Below, piece by piece: positions 1 through 9,924 of a DNA stretch of 64,000 bases (the stretch's first letter is position 1; each line of letters begins with the position of its first letter). The DNA lies in contig NZ_CANMVP010000010.1 in the NCBI RefSeq assembly GCF_947501385.1, positions 90,406 to 154,405 on the forward strand, in the 5' to 3' direction. A model generated the notes under the pieces. That model was given only the letters and a program-made list of their open reading frames with translations, searched no databases and was not told where the DNA came from. The position numbers were made by a program, and so were the translations under genes. This stretch comes from an uncultured Polaribacter sp. Lineage in GTDB: Bacteria > Bacteroidota > Bacteroidia > Flavobacteriales > Flavobacteriaceae.

Positions 1-1200
1 TGAAGATTGAGTAGTTGATATTTTAGTTTGTGTAAGATTTAAAATAGTAGGAAAAAAGTCTAATTGGTTTATAAGACCTTCATAGGTTCTGTCTTTCGGA
101 ATTTGGGGTCCAGAAATAACCATAGGCACTCGAATTCCTCCTTCTTGAGCATACTTTTTACCTTTATCTAAAGGAAAATTATCGGTAACTATTTCTTTTC
201 CAACGTTCTCACAACCTCCATTATCAGAAGAAAATATAATATACGTAGTTTCAATTAATTTTTTACCAGAATTTCTAGGGTCGTCTGTCTTTTTTAAATA
301 ATCTACTATGCGACCTAAACTCCAATCTAAAGTAGTTACCATAGAGCCATAGTATGGATTGGTTTGCCCTGGCGTGGTCACTGGGATATCTTTTGTTGGG
401 AAAGGAACACCTAATTTATCAGAGTAATATTGTAAAAGTTCTCGGTTTTTGGTATGAATTGGTGCGTGTACCAACCAATGTGCTAGATAAAGAAAGAAAG
501 GTTCTGCTTTACTTTGGTTTAAAAAGGCGAGTGCTTTTTCTGTAACATCATCTTTTGGATACGAAATACCTTGTGGCGATTTTTTAGTAAAGGGAAAATA
601 TTTTTCATCACTTAAACGGTACGGGTCATTTTTATCATGTGTTGCAAAATAATTTACACGGTTATTTGGTTTTTTAGGACCTTGATGCGCTCCTCTGGAT
701 TCAAAAGCAAAATCAAAACCTTGATTGATTGATTTTTGAGATTCAAGCTCCCCTGCATGCCATTTACCAACATGTCCTGTTCTGTAACCGTTTGTTTTTA
801 AAGCTTCTGCTATGGTAAAATGTTCAGAACTAAGTCCCAATGGATAAAAAGGAGAAATAAACTTGGAATATCTTGGTTCAGGTATTTTACCTCCAGCTAC
901 ATGGGTGATTCCTGTTTTAGCTGGATGTAATCCTGTAAGCATAGCGCATCTTGATGGTGCACAAGTAGGTGCAGGAGAATAGGCATTGGTAAAGTTTATG
1001 CCTTCTTTAGCTAGTTGCACAATATTAGGTGTTTCCCAAGGTGTAGGGTAACCCAAATTATTTAATTGTACATCCTGCCAACCCAAATCGTCCACATAAA
1101 AAATAATGATATTCGGTTGTAATTGAGTTTTACTTTTTTGAGCTTGAAGTTGAGCAGAAAAAATAACTCCAACCAAAAATATTCTTAAAATTTGTCTCAT
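1..1200 (-). CDS. Class S1 sulfatase (partial, C-terminus outside window)
   Basis: Reading the minus strand from the ATG at 1200-1198 gives an open frame to the window edge (400 codons), so the C-terminus lies outside. A hydrophobic signal peptide ending near AQ (residues 1-21) implies export to the periplasm or beyond. The metal-binding VDDLGWQD segment (about residues 36-43) and the formylglycine motif C-A-P-S-R with Cys80, followed by LTG, are the hallmarks of type I (S1) sulfatases, which hydrolyse sulfate esters after Cys is converted to formylglycine. It is closely similar to the next gene along its whole visible length, including WETPNI and AYSPAPTCAPSR, so the two look like a tandem duplication. 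The 109-base gap to that gene suits one operon. Sulfatase class is certain; the position of the sulfate attacked is not readable here. Confidence 0.93.
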   Translation of the reverse strand, partial: MRQILRIFLVGVIFSAQLQAQKSKTQLQPNIIIFYVDDLGWQDVQLNNLGYPTPWETPNIVQLAKEGINFTNAYSPAPTCAPSRCAMLTGLHPAKTGITHVAGGKIPEPRYSKFISPFYPLGLSSEHFTIAEALKTNGYRTGHVGKWHAGELESQKSINQGFDFAFESRGAHQGPKKPNNRVNYFATHDKNDPYRLSDEKYFPFTKKSPQGISYPKDDVTEKALAFLNQSKAEPFFLYLAHWLVHAPIHTKNRELLQYYSDKLGVPFPTKDIPVTTPGQTNPYYGSMVTTLDWSLGRIVDYLKKTDDPRNSGKKLIETTYIIFSSDNGGCENVGKEIVTDNFPLDKGKKYAQEGGIRVPMVISGPQIPKDRTYEGLINQLDFFPTILNLTQTKISTTQSS

Positions 1201-1309
1201 TCTTATTTTTAGTTACTTGTACTTTTATAAATAAATGAAGCTGTTTAAAAAATCAGTACATACATAATGTCTATAAAAACATTCAAATCTATTTTACAGA
1301 GATTAATTC

Positions 1310-3190
1310 TTAATTGGTTTTATAAAATTTACTCTGTACCATATGTCTATTTTCATCAACAAGAACCACACCATACTCTAATGCATCTTTAGGCACTATA
1401 ACGGTATGTTCTAAATTGTTTTTACTTGAATTAACAGGTACTTTTATATACGTTGTTCTAGTCCTTCTTTTCTTTCCATTTTTACTTGCTTTTACAGGAT
1501 CTCCAATTTTTATAAGCGCATAGCTTTCAATAATATTTGATTTACCCGCTTCTAGATTAACAGAAAATTTTCTAGTTTTAGCGTCAAAAGCATCGTTTAC
1601 AATTACCGGGATAGAAGCTACAGCATCATTTTCTGATGCTAAAGGATTTTTATAAGGAAATTTTGCATCATAATCTTTTAAGTATTTTTCTAGCCTTGTT
1701 GAGAGGTCTTTAACCACTTCAGGGTTTTCTACTGCAATATTGTATTGTTCTTCTAAATCAGCTCTTTCACCATCTTTATACAAACGATACAATTCATAAT
1801 CGCCTTTGGTTAAATTTTTATACAATTTGTAATCTTTAGTCCTGATTGCAGATTGCATTCTATTATGTGGAAAATGCCACCACAACTCTTCTCTTGGCTC
1901 TCCTTCTTTATTTAATACTGTGTTTTCGTTATTTAATAAAACTTCTGTTATATCCAGTCCATCAAAATCTGCCTCGTATTTTTTTGCAATTTTACTTTTT
2001 GTAAGATCTAAGATTGTAGGAAAGAAATCTAACTGATTTATTAAAACATCATTTGTTTTGCCTTTCAATACGTTTGGTCCAGAAATAAGCATTGGTACTC
2101 TAATACCACCTTCTTGAGCAAATATTTTACCTTTATCTAAAGGCGCATTGTCTGACATTATTTCTTTTTTACGCTTTTCTGCCCCACCATTATCAGAAGA
2201 GAAAAAGATGTACGTAGTTTCATATAGTTTTTTTCCTGGATTTCTAGGATCATCTGTTTTCTTTAACAAATCTACCACACGTCCTAAACTCCAATCCAAC
2301 GTAGTAACCATAGCTCCAAAGTAAGGGTTGTTTTGACCTTCTTTAGTCATATCAACATCTTCTTTGGGAAAATCAACTCCTAATTTATCACAGTAATATT
2401 CTAACAATTTACGGTTTTTAGTATGAATTGGATAATGAACCATCCAATGTGCTAAATACAAAAAGAAAGGCTTGTTTTTACTTTTGTCTATAAATTCAAG
2501 TGCTTTTTCTGTAACTGCGTCTTTTGGATAAGAAATTCCATTAGGAGCATCTTTTGTGAAAGGAAAATACTTTTCATCGCTTAAACGATATGGATCATTT
2601 TTATCAGAAGTTGCAAAGAAATTTACACGGTTATTTGGCGCTTTAGGGCCTTGGTGCGCTCCTCTAGACTCAAAAGTAAAATCAAAACCTTGGTTTGATG
2701 ATTTTTGAATTTCAAGTTCGCCTGCATGCCATTTCCCTACGTGTCCAGTTGTGTATCCATTCTCTTTTAAAGCTTCTGCGATGGTATAATGTTCTGGCAT
2801 TAATCCTGAAGGAAAAAACGGGGTTATATAATTTGACCCTTTTGAATTTTTTGGAACTCTACCTCCTGACACATTTGTTACACCTACTTTAGTTGGATGT
2901 AAGCCTGTTAAAAGAGCGCACCTAGAAGGTGCACAAGTTGGCGCTGGAGAATATGCATTTGTAAAATTGACTGCGTCTTTTGCCAATTTTGAAATATTTG
3001 GAGTATCCCAAGCACACGGATTGTCTAAATCGTTTAATTCTACATCCTGCCAACCTAAATCGTCTGCATAAAAAATGATAACATTAGGTTTTATAATGGT
3101 TTCTTTTTTTTGTCCATAAGTATTTATAGAAAAAACCATTGATATGATAACTATTGTTATTTTATTAAAAAGAGAGTAATTGTTTTTCAT
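1310..3190 (-). CDS. Class S1 sulfatase with C-terminal accessory region
   Basis: A 626-residue exported sulfatase. Signal peptide residues 1-26 (ends TYGQ). Metal-site DD at 43-44, formylglycine Cys86 in C-A-P-S-R, and the later SDNGG metal/active-site segment near residue 330 are all present, so it should be active if matured. The last ~85 residues (after about 540) form an extra beta-rich region also present in the broken sulfatase at 42772-44661, a close homologue. It lies between a frameshifted TIM-barrel gene upstream (20-base gap) and a paralogous sulfatase downstream, so it is probably co-transcribed with both. Expected role: desulfation of oligosaccharides in the periplasm. Subfamily not assigned. 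Confidence 0.95.
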   Translation of the reverse strand: MKNNYSLFNKITIVIISMVFSINTYGQKKETIIKPNVIIFYADDLGWQDVELNDLDNPCAWDTPNISKLAKDAVNFTNAYSPAPTCAPSRCALLTGLHPTKVGVTNVSGGRVPKNSKGSNYITPFFPSGLMPEHYTIAEALKENGYTTGHVGKWHAGELEIQKSSNQGFDFTFESRGAHQGPKAPNNRVNFFATSDKNDPYRLSDEKYFPFTKDAPNGISYPKDAVTEKALEFIDKSKNKPFFLYLAHWMVHYPIHTKNRKLLEYYCDKLGVDFPKEDVDMTKEGQNNPYFGAMVTTLDWSLGRVVDLLKKTDDPRNPGKKLYETTYIFFSSDNGGAEKRKKEIMSDNAPLDKGKIFAQEGGIRVPMLISGPNVLKGKTNDVLINQLDFFPTILDLTKSKIAKKYEADFDGLDITEVLLNNENTVLNKEGEPREELWWHFPHNRMQSAIRTKDYKLYKNLTKGDYELYRLYKDGERADLEEQYNIAVENPEVVKDLSTRLEKYLKDYDAKFPYKNPLASENDAVASIPVIVNDAFDAKTRKFSVNLEAGKSNIIESYALIKIGDPVKASKNGKKRRTRTTYIKVPVNSSKNNLEHTVIVPKDALEYGVVLVDENRHMVQSKFYKTN

Positions 3191-3210
3191 TTTTGCTTTA
3201 TGTATTTATA

Positions 3211-4394
3211 TTATTTCCAAGTTAATTTTGCTTTCTTATTCTCAATATCTAACCATACATCCAGATGCTCAAAAGATCTAGTATAAATATATTCATCACG
3301 CACTGCATAGCCTTTAGGTTTTCCTAACTTTTTCTTGTATTGTGGAAATGTTTTTAACCAAACAGCAGACGTTTTAACATTATAACCATCATGAGGATAG
3401 ACATAACTGTATTTTTCGGCACAAACTAAAAAAATGCCTAACAAATAATTAATCGTTTGGTTAAATCATCATTTTCGTTTAAACTTTTTCGGGCATCATC
3501 TATACCTGCATTAGCATTTTTTAGTGCCTCACCAATTCCCAATGACATAGCAATCACGTTGCCTTCCCTTGCTGATTTTTGAACGGCTTCAATACCTTTA
3601 GCCAAATAATCTGCATAGCTCATTCCAAAATTTTCGTGTTCAAAACCTTCAATATATGAGCCATCAAAATATTTTAAATACGTTCTTCCTTCATCTTGAA
3701 ATTCAGGACGAACACGTATTATATTGGCAATTAGCAAATTATCTTTTCCTAATCTTGTTTTTAATTGGTCCATCATCATATGGTAACCAGTCATAAGCTT
3801 CTGTTGCTTTTCTTTACCTACTCTGCTAATAAAAAATCCAGGAACCAGTGCCTTGATATTAGCATCTAAAAAAAGTCCATCAACGTAAGGGTTACTGGCC
3901 ACCTTACTAACATGGTTTACCCAATAATCATGAACATAGCCCTCTGATATATCAAAAAAATCGGTTCTGCCATTGGGCATTAATGCTTTTTCTCCTATAT
4001 CATTAGTGAGAAGCGCATTAGAATGTTCACTTAAAAACAATTCATCCTCTTTGTAGGTTCCCCAATTAATGACTACATTTTTGTAATACAATATTTTTGA
4101 CTTGGGATTAATGGCTTTTACTGCTTTTGCAGCTTCAATAGTTCCTTTTTCTGTTGAACCGAATGCACTACTACCAGTCGTTTTTTCGAAAGTAATCAGC
4201 GTATATTTTGCTAGAAATTGAATTTCATCTTTTGTGAAGGTCGTATTTTTACGAAGATGCATGTATAAAGGCATTTTATCCCAAGAAAACGCTGGTCGTT
4301 TTTTTGTTTCAGATAAACCATCTTCATTTTGAGCTTCACATAAAGCTACAGATACTATTAAAATTAATAATATGGCACAATGCCTAAAATTCAT
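3211..4394 (-). pseudogene. Frameshifted TIM-barrel glycoside-hydrolase-like gene (GHL15-like)
   Basis: Two minus-strand frames, 4394-3438 (318 codons) and about 3444-3211, align end to end with the intact proteins at 13665-14807 and 38501-39712. The first carries a signal peptide, the PAFSWDKMPLY segment, the putative catalytic VDGLFLDAN (Asp177) and the FEHE segment near residue 250. The second carries the family C-terminus, FEHLDVWLDIENKKAKLTWK. The frame changes near 3446-3452: one missing base in an A/T-rich stretch explains it, since restoring it gives a continuous N-Y-L-L-G-I reading that matches Y-Y-L-A-C-Y in a paralog. The fold suggests a glycosidase resembling hypothetical family GHL15, which is from memory and unproven. 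It heads the minus-strand sulfatase operon. A sequencing error is possible, but three other nearby genes are also disrupted. Confidence 0.8.
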
Positions 4395-5139
4395 AATTCT
4401 ATTTATTTTTTGTTAAGAAAAAGGCTTTATTTTCTATGTGGAATGATTCTGTCAAATAATTATTCAACAGGTTTCAGTTTTTCTTAACTAAAAGGCGCCA
4501 AAGTTGAAAACAAAGAATTAATTGCAAACTATATTTTAACAAATATAACTTCAAACACTAACAGTTACTTTCTCTAATCAATCAAAAACATGCTCTAATT
4601 GAGCAAAGTGACAATATGAATAATCCATTAAAAGTGAACCACTTATTTCAGATTAAATCTGAGCAAGATAAAACGAGCGTTAAATTCGATTCATTTGTGA
4701 TTTAAAATTAGTGATTTTTCTTTATTTTTCTAATGCCATCAATTTAATATTAATTCAATTAGCAGAGTTTATAATTCTATATAAAATGTCATCGGCAATA
4801 TTTTTCTATCCAATGATTTTATGCCAGATAACTAAAAACTTAAATTTTCAAACGTATTAAGTAATCTTCATACCAATCATCTTATTGCTCAAATACTGAT
4901 TTTCATATATAAAAATATTTCAATCAATTATAATAATAGTCTGTTTGCTTTTAAAAAAAATTAAATTGTAAAGAAATTACTATACTTATTTACTCCTATC
5001 TATACCTCTCACAAGTATATAGAAAATACAAATGGAGAAAAAGAGCAAAATATTGGTTGAAAGAAGCAACAAAGAAAAATAAAACCTTGCTATTTTCGGC
5101 AATGAAATTATAATTAATTAATCTAAAATTTAAATTATT
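4395..5139. promoter_or_regulatory. Divergent intergenic region with shared upstream block
   Basis: A 745-base AT-rich spacer between divergent genes. Its left part (about 4435-4625) resembles the SusC upstream region (about 6450-6625): GAATGATKCTGT, TTATTCAACAGG, a CTATTTTAACAAATA-like box and CTCTAATTGAGCAAAG occur in the same order. The segment at 4601-4616 loosely resembles the motif upstream of the minus-strand operons (27787, 31264, 37721, 52822). The rest (4700-5139) holds no convincing ORF. A separate promoter for the gene at 5140 is likely nearby, but I cannot define a clear Bacteroidota -33/-7 pair. Confidence 0.5.
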
Positions 5140-5994
5140 ATGAAAAAACAATTACTTTCATTAATCGCTTTTGTTTCTATCTCCTTAGCAGTATCTGCCC
5201 AAATAGGAGTAGTAACCGTAAACCCTGATCTTTATGAGCAAAGATACAGCTTTGGTACAAATGACGCTACACCTACGGATACAGATCCAGAACCTGGTGT
5301 TACATATATTAATATATTAAGAGATGTCGATTACACGAAAACTGCTATTGCTCAACCCAACTTTAATGGTACTTATGAGCAGTTTAATAATGCGACCACA
5401 GAAGGTCAAAGTTATCTTGAATTAACTTTACAATCTACAGCAGATATAAATGCAGAAATGTTTTTTGAAGTAAGACAAAGAGAAGGATCTTCACCCAAAG
5501 TTACAATTACTGTGGATGGTGTTGCAACTGTATTTGATAATCTTGACGCAAACTCACAATATTACGATGCTACATCTACAACTACATTCAAACCATGGTT
5601 ATTACCTATAGCTACAACTTTTACCAATGGAACATCAAAACCTATCAAAATTGATGTTTTTTCTTATGGAAATCCTGCATCAACAGCTGCTAATACATTT
5701 CAAATAAGAGTCCAAAATATTAGAGTTAGAAATACTGATGTTACATTATCGACTAAAGACTTTATTGCTAAAAATGGTATACAGTTATATCCGAACCCAG
5801 CAACAGATCGTTTTGAATTGAACTCAAAAATAAATGTAAATAATGTAAAGATATTTAGTATTACTGGTCAATTGGTTAAAACGCTAGAGTCAGTAACCAA
5901 TAAATATGACATTAGTGATTTAAAATCAGGATTATATTTAGCAACTATACATACAGATTCAGGTTCTGGAACTATAAAAGTAATAAAACAATAA
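5140..5994 (+). CDS. T9SS-exported protein of unknown function
   Basis: A 284-residue protein. Residues 1-21 are a signal peptide ending VSAQ. Residues ~22-200 are a Thr/Asp/Asn-rich, probably beta-sandwich region whose family I do not recognise. Residues ~208-284 are a type IX secretion sorting domain: LYPNPATDRFEL, ITGQLVKTLES, LKSGLYLATI and a lysine-containing end (KVIKQ). The protein should therefore cross the outer membrane and be attached to the cell surface or released. It precedes the SusC/SusD pair in the same orientation but 747 bases away and after a good terminator hairpin, so it is probably its own unit. It could be a surface glycan-binding protein; that is inference only. Confidence 0.8.
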   Translation: MKKQLLSLIAFVSISLAVSAQIGVVTVNPDLYEQRYSFGTNDATPTDTDPEPGVTYINILRDVDYTKTAIAQPNFNGTYEQFNNATTEGQSYLELTLQSTADINAEMFFEVRQREGSSPKVTITVDGVATVFDNLDANSQYYDATSTTTFKPWLLPIATTFTNGTSKPIKIDVFSYGNPASTAANTFQIRVQNIRVRNTDVTLSTKDFIAKNGIQLYPNPATDRFELNSKINVNNVKIFSITGQLVKTLESVTNKYDISDLKSGLYLATIHTDSGSGTIKVIKQ

Positions 5995-6018
5995 ACCATA
6001 CATTTTAAGTTTTTAAGC

Positions 6019-6057
6019 AAAAGGGTGATCATTTTATGTATCACCTTTTACTTTTTT
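6019..6057 (+). terminator. Rho-independent-type terminator after the 5140 gene
   Basis: The arms AAAGGGTGAT and ATCACCTTTT pair around a short AT loop and are followed by CTTTTTTAC. Position and orientation fit termination of the gene ending at 5994. Confidence 0.75.
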
Positions 6058-6215
6058 ACAAATACACTATTAGGATGTTTACTAAGTTTAAAAACACAAC
6101 ATAGGTGTTAAATATTTTAGGTCTTGGGTTTCCCTTTTTAAAATATTTCAATTTAAGATTTAGTTTCAGTTCTAGTAAGTATACGTCTTCTACAAAATTA
6201 TTCAGTTTTTAAAAT

Positions 6216-6425
6216 GAAAAACCTCGACCCAAGGGTACGAGGTATCAAGTAGAAATTTATTTTTTATTTCGACCCAGAACGTCGGGCAACCTGCCTGCCT
6301 GGCAGGTAAAACCCATAGATCCCGCAAAAAAAAGCGGGATTAGCCTGCCTGCCGGCATAGGCAGGTTCAACTAGCAATTTTTAATTCATTGCTTCGCTTC
6401 CGAAGCTTCGGAATAAAAATTGAGT
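6216..6425. repeat. Dispersed palindromic intergenic repeat, copy 1
   Basis: A block of nested inverted repeats: a hairpin CCTCGACCC-AA-GGGTACGAGG at 6222-6242, a GCCTGCCTGG/CAGG palindrome near 6291-6308, a CCCGC/GCGGG hairpin near 6318-6340, a GCCTGCCTGCC...GGCAGG palindrome near 6343-6365, and CGAAGCTTCGG near 6400. A degraded second copy with the same first hairpin and the same order of segments lies at 24801-24975. It is notably GC-richer than its surroundings. It looks like a MITE or REP-like element, not a gene. Confidence 0.75.
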
Positions 6426-6741
6426 TCCACTAATTTAACGATTATTTTCTTATCGAATGATGCTGTTAAATAGTTATTCAACAGGGTTTAGTATTCCTAA
6501 ACCAAAAAGTATCATTAAAGAATTCATTATATCATCTATTTTAACAAATAAAAATTCAAACTGCAATACCCAGTTTCTCTTATTCATCAAAATGATGCTC
6601 TAATTGAGCAAAGCCTTAATAAAAATGAAAATAAGCAAAGATTTGGTTGAATAAAGAAAGGTGTTTTTTGATACAAACTATATTTTAGCCAATATTAATT
6701 AACGATTTAAAACTAAAATCAAACTTAAAAATAAATCAAGT
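6426..6741 (+). promoter_or_regulatory. SusC upstream regulatory region
   Basis: The stretch between the repeat and the SusC start contains the same ordered blocks as 4435-4625 (TTATTCAACAGG, CTATTTTAACAAATA, CTCTAATTGAGCAAAG at about 6600-6613). A second AACTATATTTTAGCCAATATT box at ~6676-6696 may be the promoter proper. The repeated blocks suggest that both transcription units answer to the same regulator, which is not encoded in the window. Confidence 0.5.
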
Positions 6742-9700
6742 ATGAAAAAAATTCTAACTATTTTTCTCGTTACGCTATCTGTTCATCTTTTTTCGCAAGA
6801 AAAAATCATTTCTGGAACTGTAGTAGACGAAACAGGACAACCTTTGTTAGGTGTTTCTGTATTGATTAAAGGTGCATCAAAAGGAACTACAACAGATTTT
6901 GATGGAGTCTATAATATAAATGCTAAAACTGGAGATGTTTTGGTGTTTGCTTATTTGGGTACAGAGTCCAAAGAAGTTAAAGTAGGAAATAATAATAAAA
7001 TTAATGTAACACTTGTTAATGACGATACAACTTTAGATGAAATTGTAGTTATTGGTTATGGTTCCGTTAAAAAGAGTGATTTAACAGGATCTGTATCAAC
7101 AATTAAATCGGAAGCTATTGAAAATGTAGCTGCGGTAAATTTTGAAGAAGCTTTAGCGGGTAGAGCTGCTGGTGTGGTTGTTACTGCTAGTTCTGGAGAA
7201 CCAGGAAGTCCTGTGAGTATTCAAATAAGGGGAATTAGTTCTTTAAATGATACTCAACCACTATACATTATAGATGGTGTACAAATGGAAAATACATTTG
7301 AAACAGGGTTAGCTGGTAATGAAACCAATTTAATTGCTGCTTCTCTGAGTCCTCTAGCAATGTTAAATCAATCAGATATTGAATCTATAGAAATTTTAAA
7401 AGACGCTTCTGCTACTTCAATTTATGGTTCGCGTGGTGCTAGTGGTGTCGTGTTAATAACTACAAAACAAGGTAAAGTAGGTAAAGGTGTAGTTAATGTT
7501 ACACAAGATTTTGGAATATCTACCGTGCAACGCTTTTTAGATTTATTAGATGGTAATCAATGGCAGATTATGAATAATGAAAGAGTTCTAAATGCTGGTA
7601 CCCCTCTTAACGCCGAAGAAAATTTTTTACAAGAACAAGCTTTAGCTGGTAACCTAGAAACCAATAATTGGCAAAAACTTATTGCCACAGCAGGAACACA
7701 ATCTAATACAAATCTTAGTATTAGTGGTGGCACTAAAGATGTAAAGTACTATCTTTCTGGAGGACTTTTAAAAACCAGTGGTCCAGTTTTAGGCAGTGAC
7801 TTTAATCGTGTTAGTACCAGAGCTAGAATTAATGCTAATGTATCTAAAAAAATAAGTGTAGCAGCTAATGTTAGTTTTTCTCGTCAACAAACAACTAGAG
7901 TAGCTAGTGGTTCTGGAGGGGCATTTAACAGAGCTATTCGTGCTAACCCAATAAGCGGTATTAATCTAGACCAAGGTGAGGGCGATTTAGGAGACGATGA
8001 AACTTTTGCTAATCCAATACAAGATATTACAAGAACTATAAACAACACATTACAATCACAATTTGTTGGACAAGTTGATTTAAGATATAATTTCACAGAG
8101 TCTCTTTTTTTTAAAACATCGTATTCCTTTCAAGAAAGAAATACATCACAACGATACTACCAATCTGTTTTATTGAATAGTGATGGAGTTGCTAGAACGC
8201 AAGATACTCGTAGAACTAGAGAAACAATTGAAAACACCCTAAACTTTAATAAAAAATTTGGGAAAAGTAATATAAATGCCGTTTTAGGGCAAGAAATACA
8301 AGAAACTGTAAATGAAGGTATTCGAGTTAGAAACAGTGGATTCCCTAATGATTTACTTACTTATTATGAGCCAGGTATTGCAGAATTTAACGATCCCGAT
8401 GTAGTTACCTATAGTAAAGACATATTAAGTGCATTTTTGGGTAGAGTAAACTATGCTTTAAACAATAAATATTTATTTACGCTTACTGGTCGTTTCGATG
8501 GGTCTTCTAGATTTGCTGCTAACAATAAATGGTCATTTTTTAATTCAGCAGCATTTGCTTATAAACTTGGAGAAGAAGAGTTTATTAAAAATATTGATGC
8601 AATTTCACAGATGAAATTTCGAGTGACTTATGGTAGTTCTGGTAACCAAACTATTGGTACATATCAATCTCTTGATCAATATGAAGCAAGTATTACGCCT
8701 TTTGGCGAATCTACTACTCCAATTTACTACCAAAATCAATTACCAAATGCAAATTTGTTTTGGGAAACTACCAAACAAATAGATGCAGGGCTAGATTTAG
8801 GTTTGTTTAAAAATAGATTTTCACTTACTTTAGATTACTACAATAAAATTACTGATGATCTTTTATTTGTAGGCCAACGTATACCTGCGCAATCTGGTTT
8901 TACAGAATATACTCAAAATAATGGAGCTTTAGATACTAAAGGTTTTGAGGTTTCTGTTGATGCTAAAATTATAAGAGGTAAAAAGTTCAAATGGAATTTA
9001 AATGCCAATGCTTCCACAGCTCGAACTATAATTACAGATTTAAAAGCCGATTTTACATTTAGTGGTTGGGATCCTGGATTTATTTCGGGTGGTACACAAC
9101 GTTTAATTATAGGTGAAGAAGTAGGGGCTTTTTATGGTTACAAAACAGCTGGTATAGCACAATTTGACGATCTTGCAAGTTTTCAAGGACTCACTAATCA
9201 AGAGCGTATAGACCTTTATAACACCAATCGTGGTGTGGGGCATGACTTTGTGGATGGTTATTCTGGTGGGCTTCCTTTTATAGATGCAGGTAATGGTGCT
9301 GGTGTACAAGCGCATCCTGGAGATCAGCTATATGAAGATTTAAATGGAGATGGTGTAATTACTGACGAAGATCGACAAATTATTGGTCGAGCACAACCTG
9401 ATGTATCATTAGGACTTACTAACACATTTTCTTTCGGGAATTTTGACGTTAGTGTGTATGTAGACTCTCAGATAGGTAAAGATGTGCATAATCACTCAAG
9501 TATTGCCTTATTGAATTTTGTTGGCCTTAATAATTCAAGTGCTGTCGCATATAATAGATGGACTCCAGAAAATCCAAGTGATGTATATCCTCGAATAAGT
9601 ACAACTGCCAATCTTGGTGGTACGCGTTACAGCGACAGGTATCTTGAAGATGGGTCTTTTGTTCGACTACAAAATGTTACGCTTAGTTATAGATTCAACA

Positions 9701-9894
9701 AAAAGCTTACTGATAAATTAAAAATAAGCTCGCTAAGATTATACGCATCAGGCTCTAACTTAGCCATATGGACAAAATATACTGGATATACTCCAGATGT
9801 AAATGCCAGAAGAGGAAATACTAGTTTAGGTCACGATATGAGTAATAGCCCCCCAAGAAGGCTTATACGAATGGGATTAAATATGAAATTTTAA
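6742..9894 (+). CDS. susC: SusC-like TonB-dependent oligosaccharide transporter
   Basis: A 1050-residue outer-membrane protein. Signal peptide residues 1-18 (ends LFSQ). A carboxypeptidase-D-regulatory-like domain (~20-105: ISGTVVDETGQPLLGVSVL, GTTTDFDGVY, FAYLGTESKEV) is followed by a plug (~110-235: GSVKKSDLTGSVSTI, GRAAGVVV, IRGISSLND, YIIDGVQ, IEILKDASATSIYGSRGASGVV) and a long beta-barrel ending in an aromatic residue (MGLNMKF). There is no N-terminal STN domain, unlike the SusC at 49093-52515, so it should not signal to an anti-sigma factor. It is followed after 30 bases by its SusD partner. Expected role: import of oligosaccharides into the periplasm using TonB energy. Confidence 0.97.
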   Translation: MKKILTIFLVTLSVHLFSQEKIISGTVVDETGQPLLGVSVLIKGASKGTTTDFDGVYNINAKTGDVLVFAYLGTESKEVKVGNNNKINVTLVNDDTTLDEIVVIGYGSVKKSDLTGSVSTIKSEAIENVAAVNFEEALAGRAAGVVVTASSGEPGSPVSIQIRGISSLNDTQPLYIIDGVQMENTFETGLAGNETNLIAASLSPLAMLNQSDIESIEILKDASATSIYGSRGASGVVLITTKQGKVGKGVVNVTQDFGISTVQRFLDLLDGNQWQIMNNERVLNAGTPLNAEENFLQEQALAGNLETNNWQKLIATAGTQSNTNLSISGGTKDVKYYLSGGLLKTSGPVLGSDFNRVSTRARINANVSKKISVAANVSFSRQQTTRVASGSGGAFNRAIRANPISGINLDQGEGDLGDDETFANPIQDITRTINNTLQSQFVGQVDLRYNFTESLFFKTSYSFQERNTSQRYYQSVLLNSDGVARTQDTRRTRETIENTLNFNKKFGKSNINAVLGQEIQETVNEGIRVRNSGFPNDLLTYYEPGIAEFNDPDVVTYSKDILSAFLGRVNYALNNKYLFTLTGRFDGSSRFAANNKWSFFNSAAFAYKLGEEEFIKNIDAISQMKFRVTYGSSGNQTIGTYQSLDQYEASITPFGESTTPIYYQNQLPNANLFWETTKQIDAGLDLGLFKNRFSLTLDYYNKITDDLLFVGQRIPAQSGFTEYTQNNGALDTKGFEVSVDAKIIRGKKFKWNLNANASTARTIITDLKADFTFSGWDPGFISGGTQRLIIGEEVGAFYGYKTAGIAQFDDLASFQGLTNQERIDLYNTNRGVGHDFVDGYSGGLPFIDAGNGAGVQAHPGDQLYEDLNGDGVITDEDRQIIGRAQPDVSLGLTNTFSFGNFDVSVYVDSQIGKDVHNHSSIALLNFVGLNNSSAVAYNRWTPENPSDVYPRISTTANLGGTRYSDRYLEDGSFVRLQNVTLSYRFNKKLTDKLKISSLRLYASGSNLAIWTKYTGYTPDVNARRGNTSLGHDMSNSPPRRLIRMGLNMKF

Positions 9895-9924
9895 GAATTA
9901 ATATAGTTTTAAAAAGTATAAATT

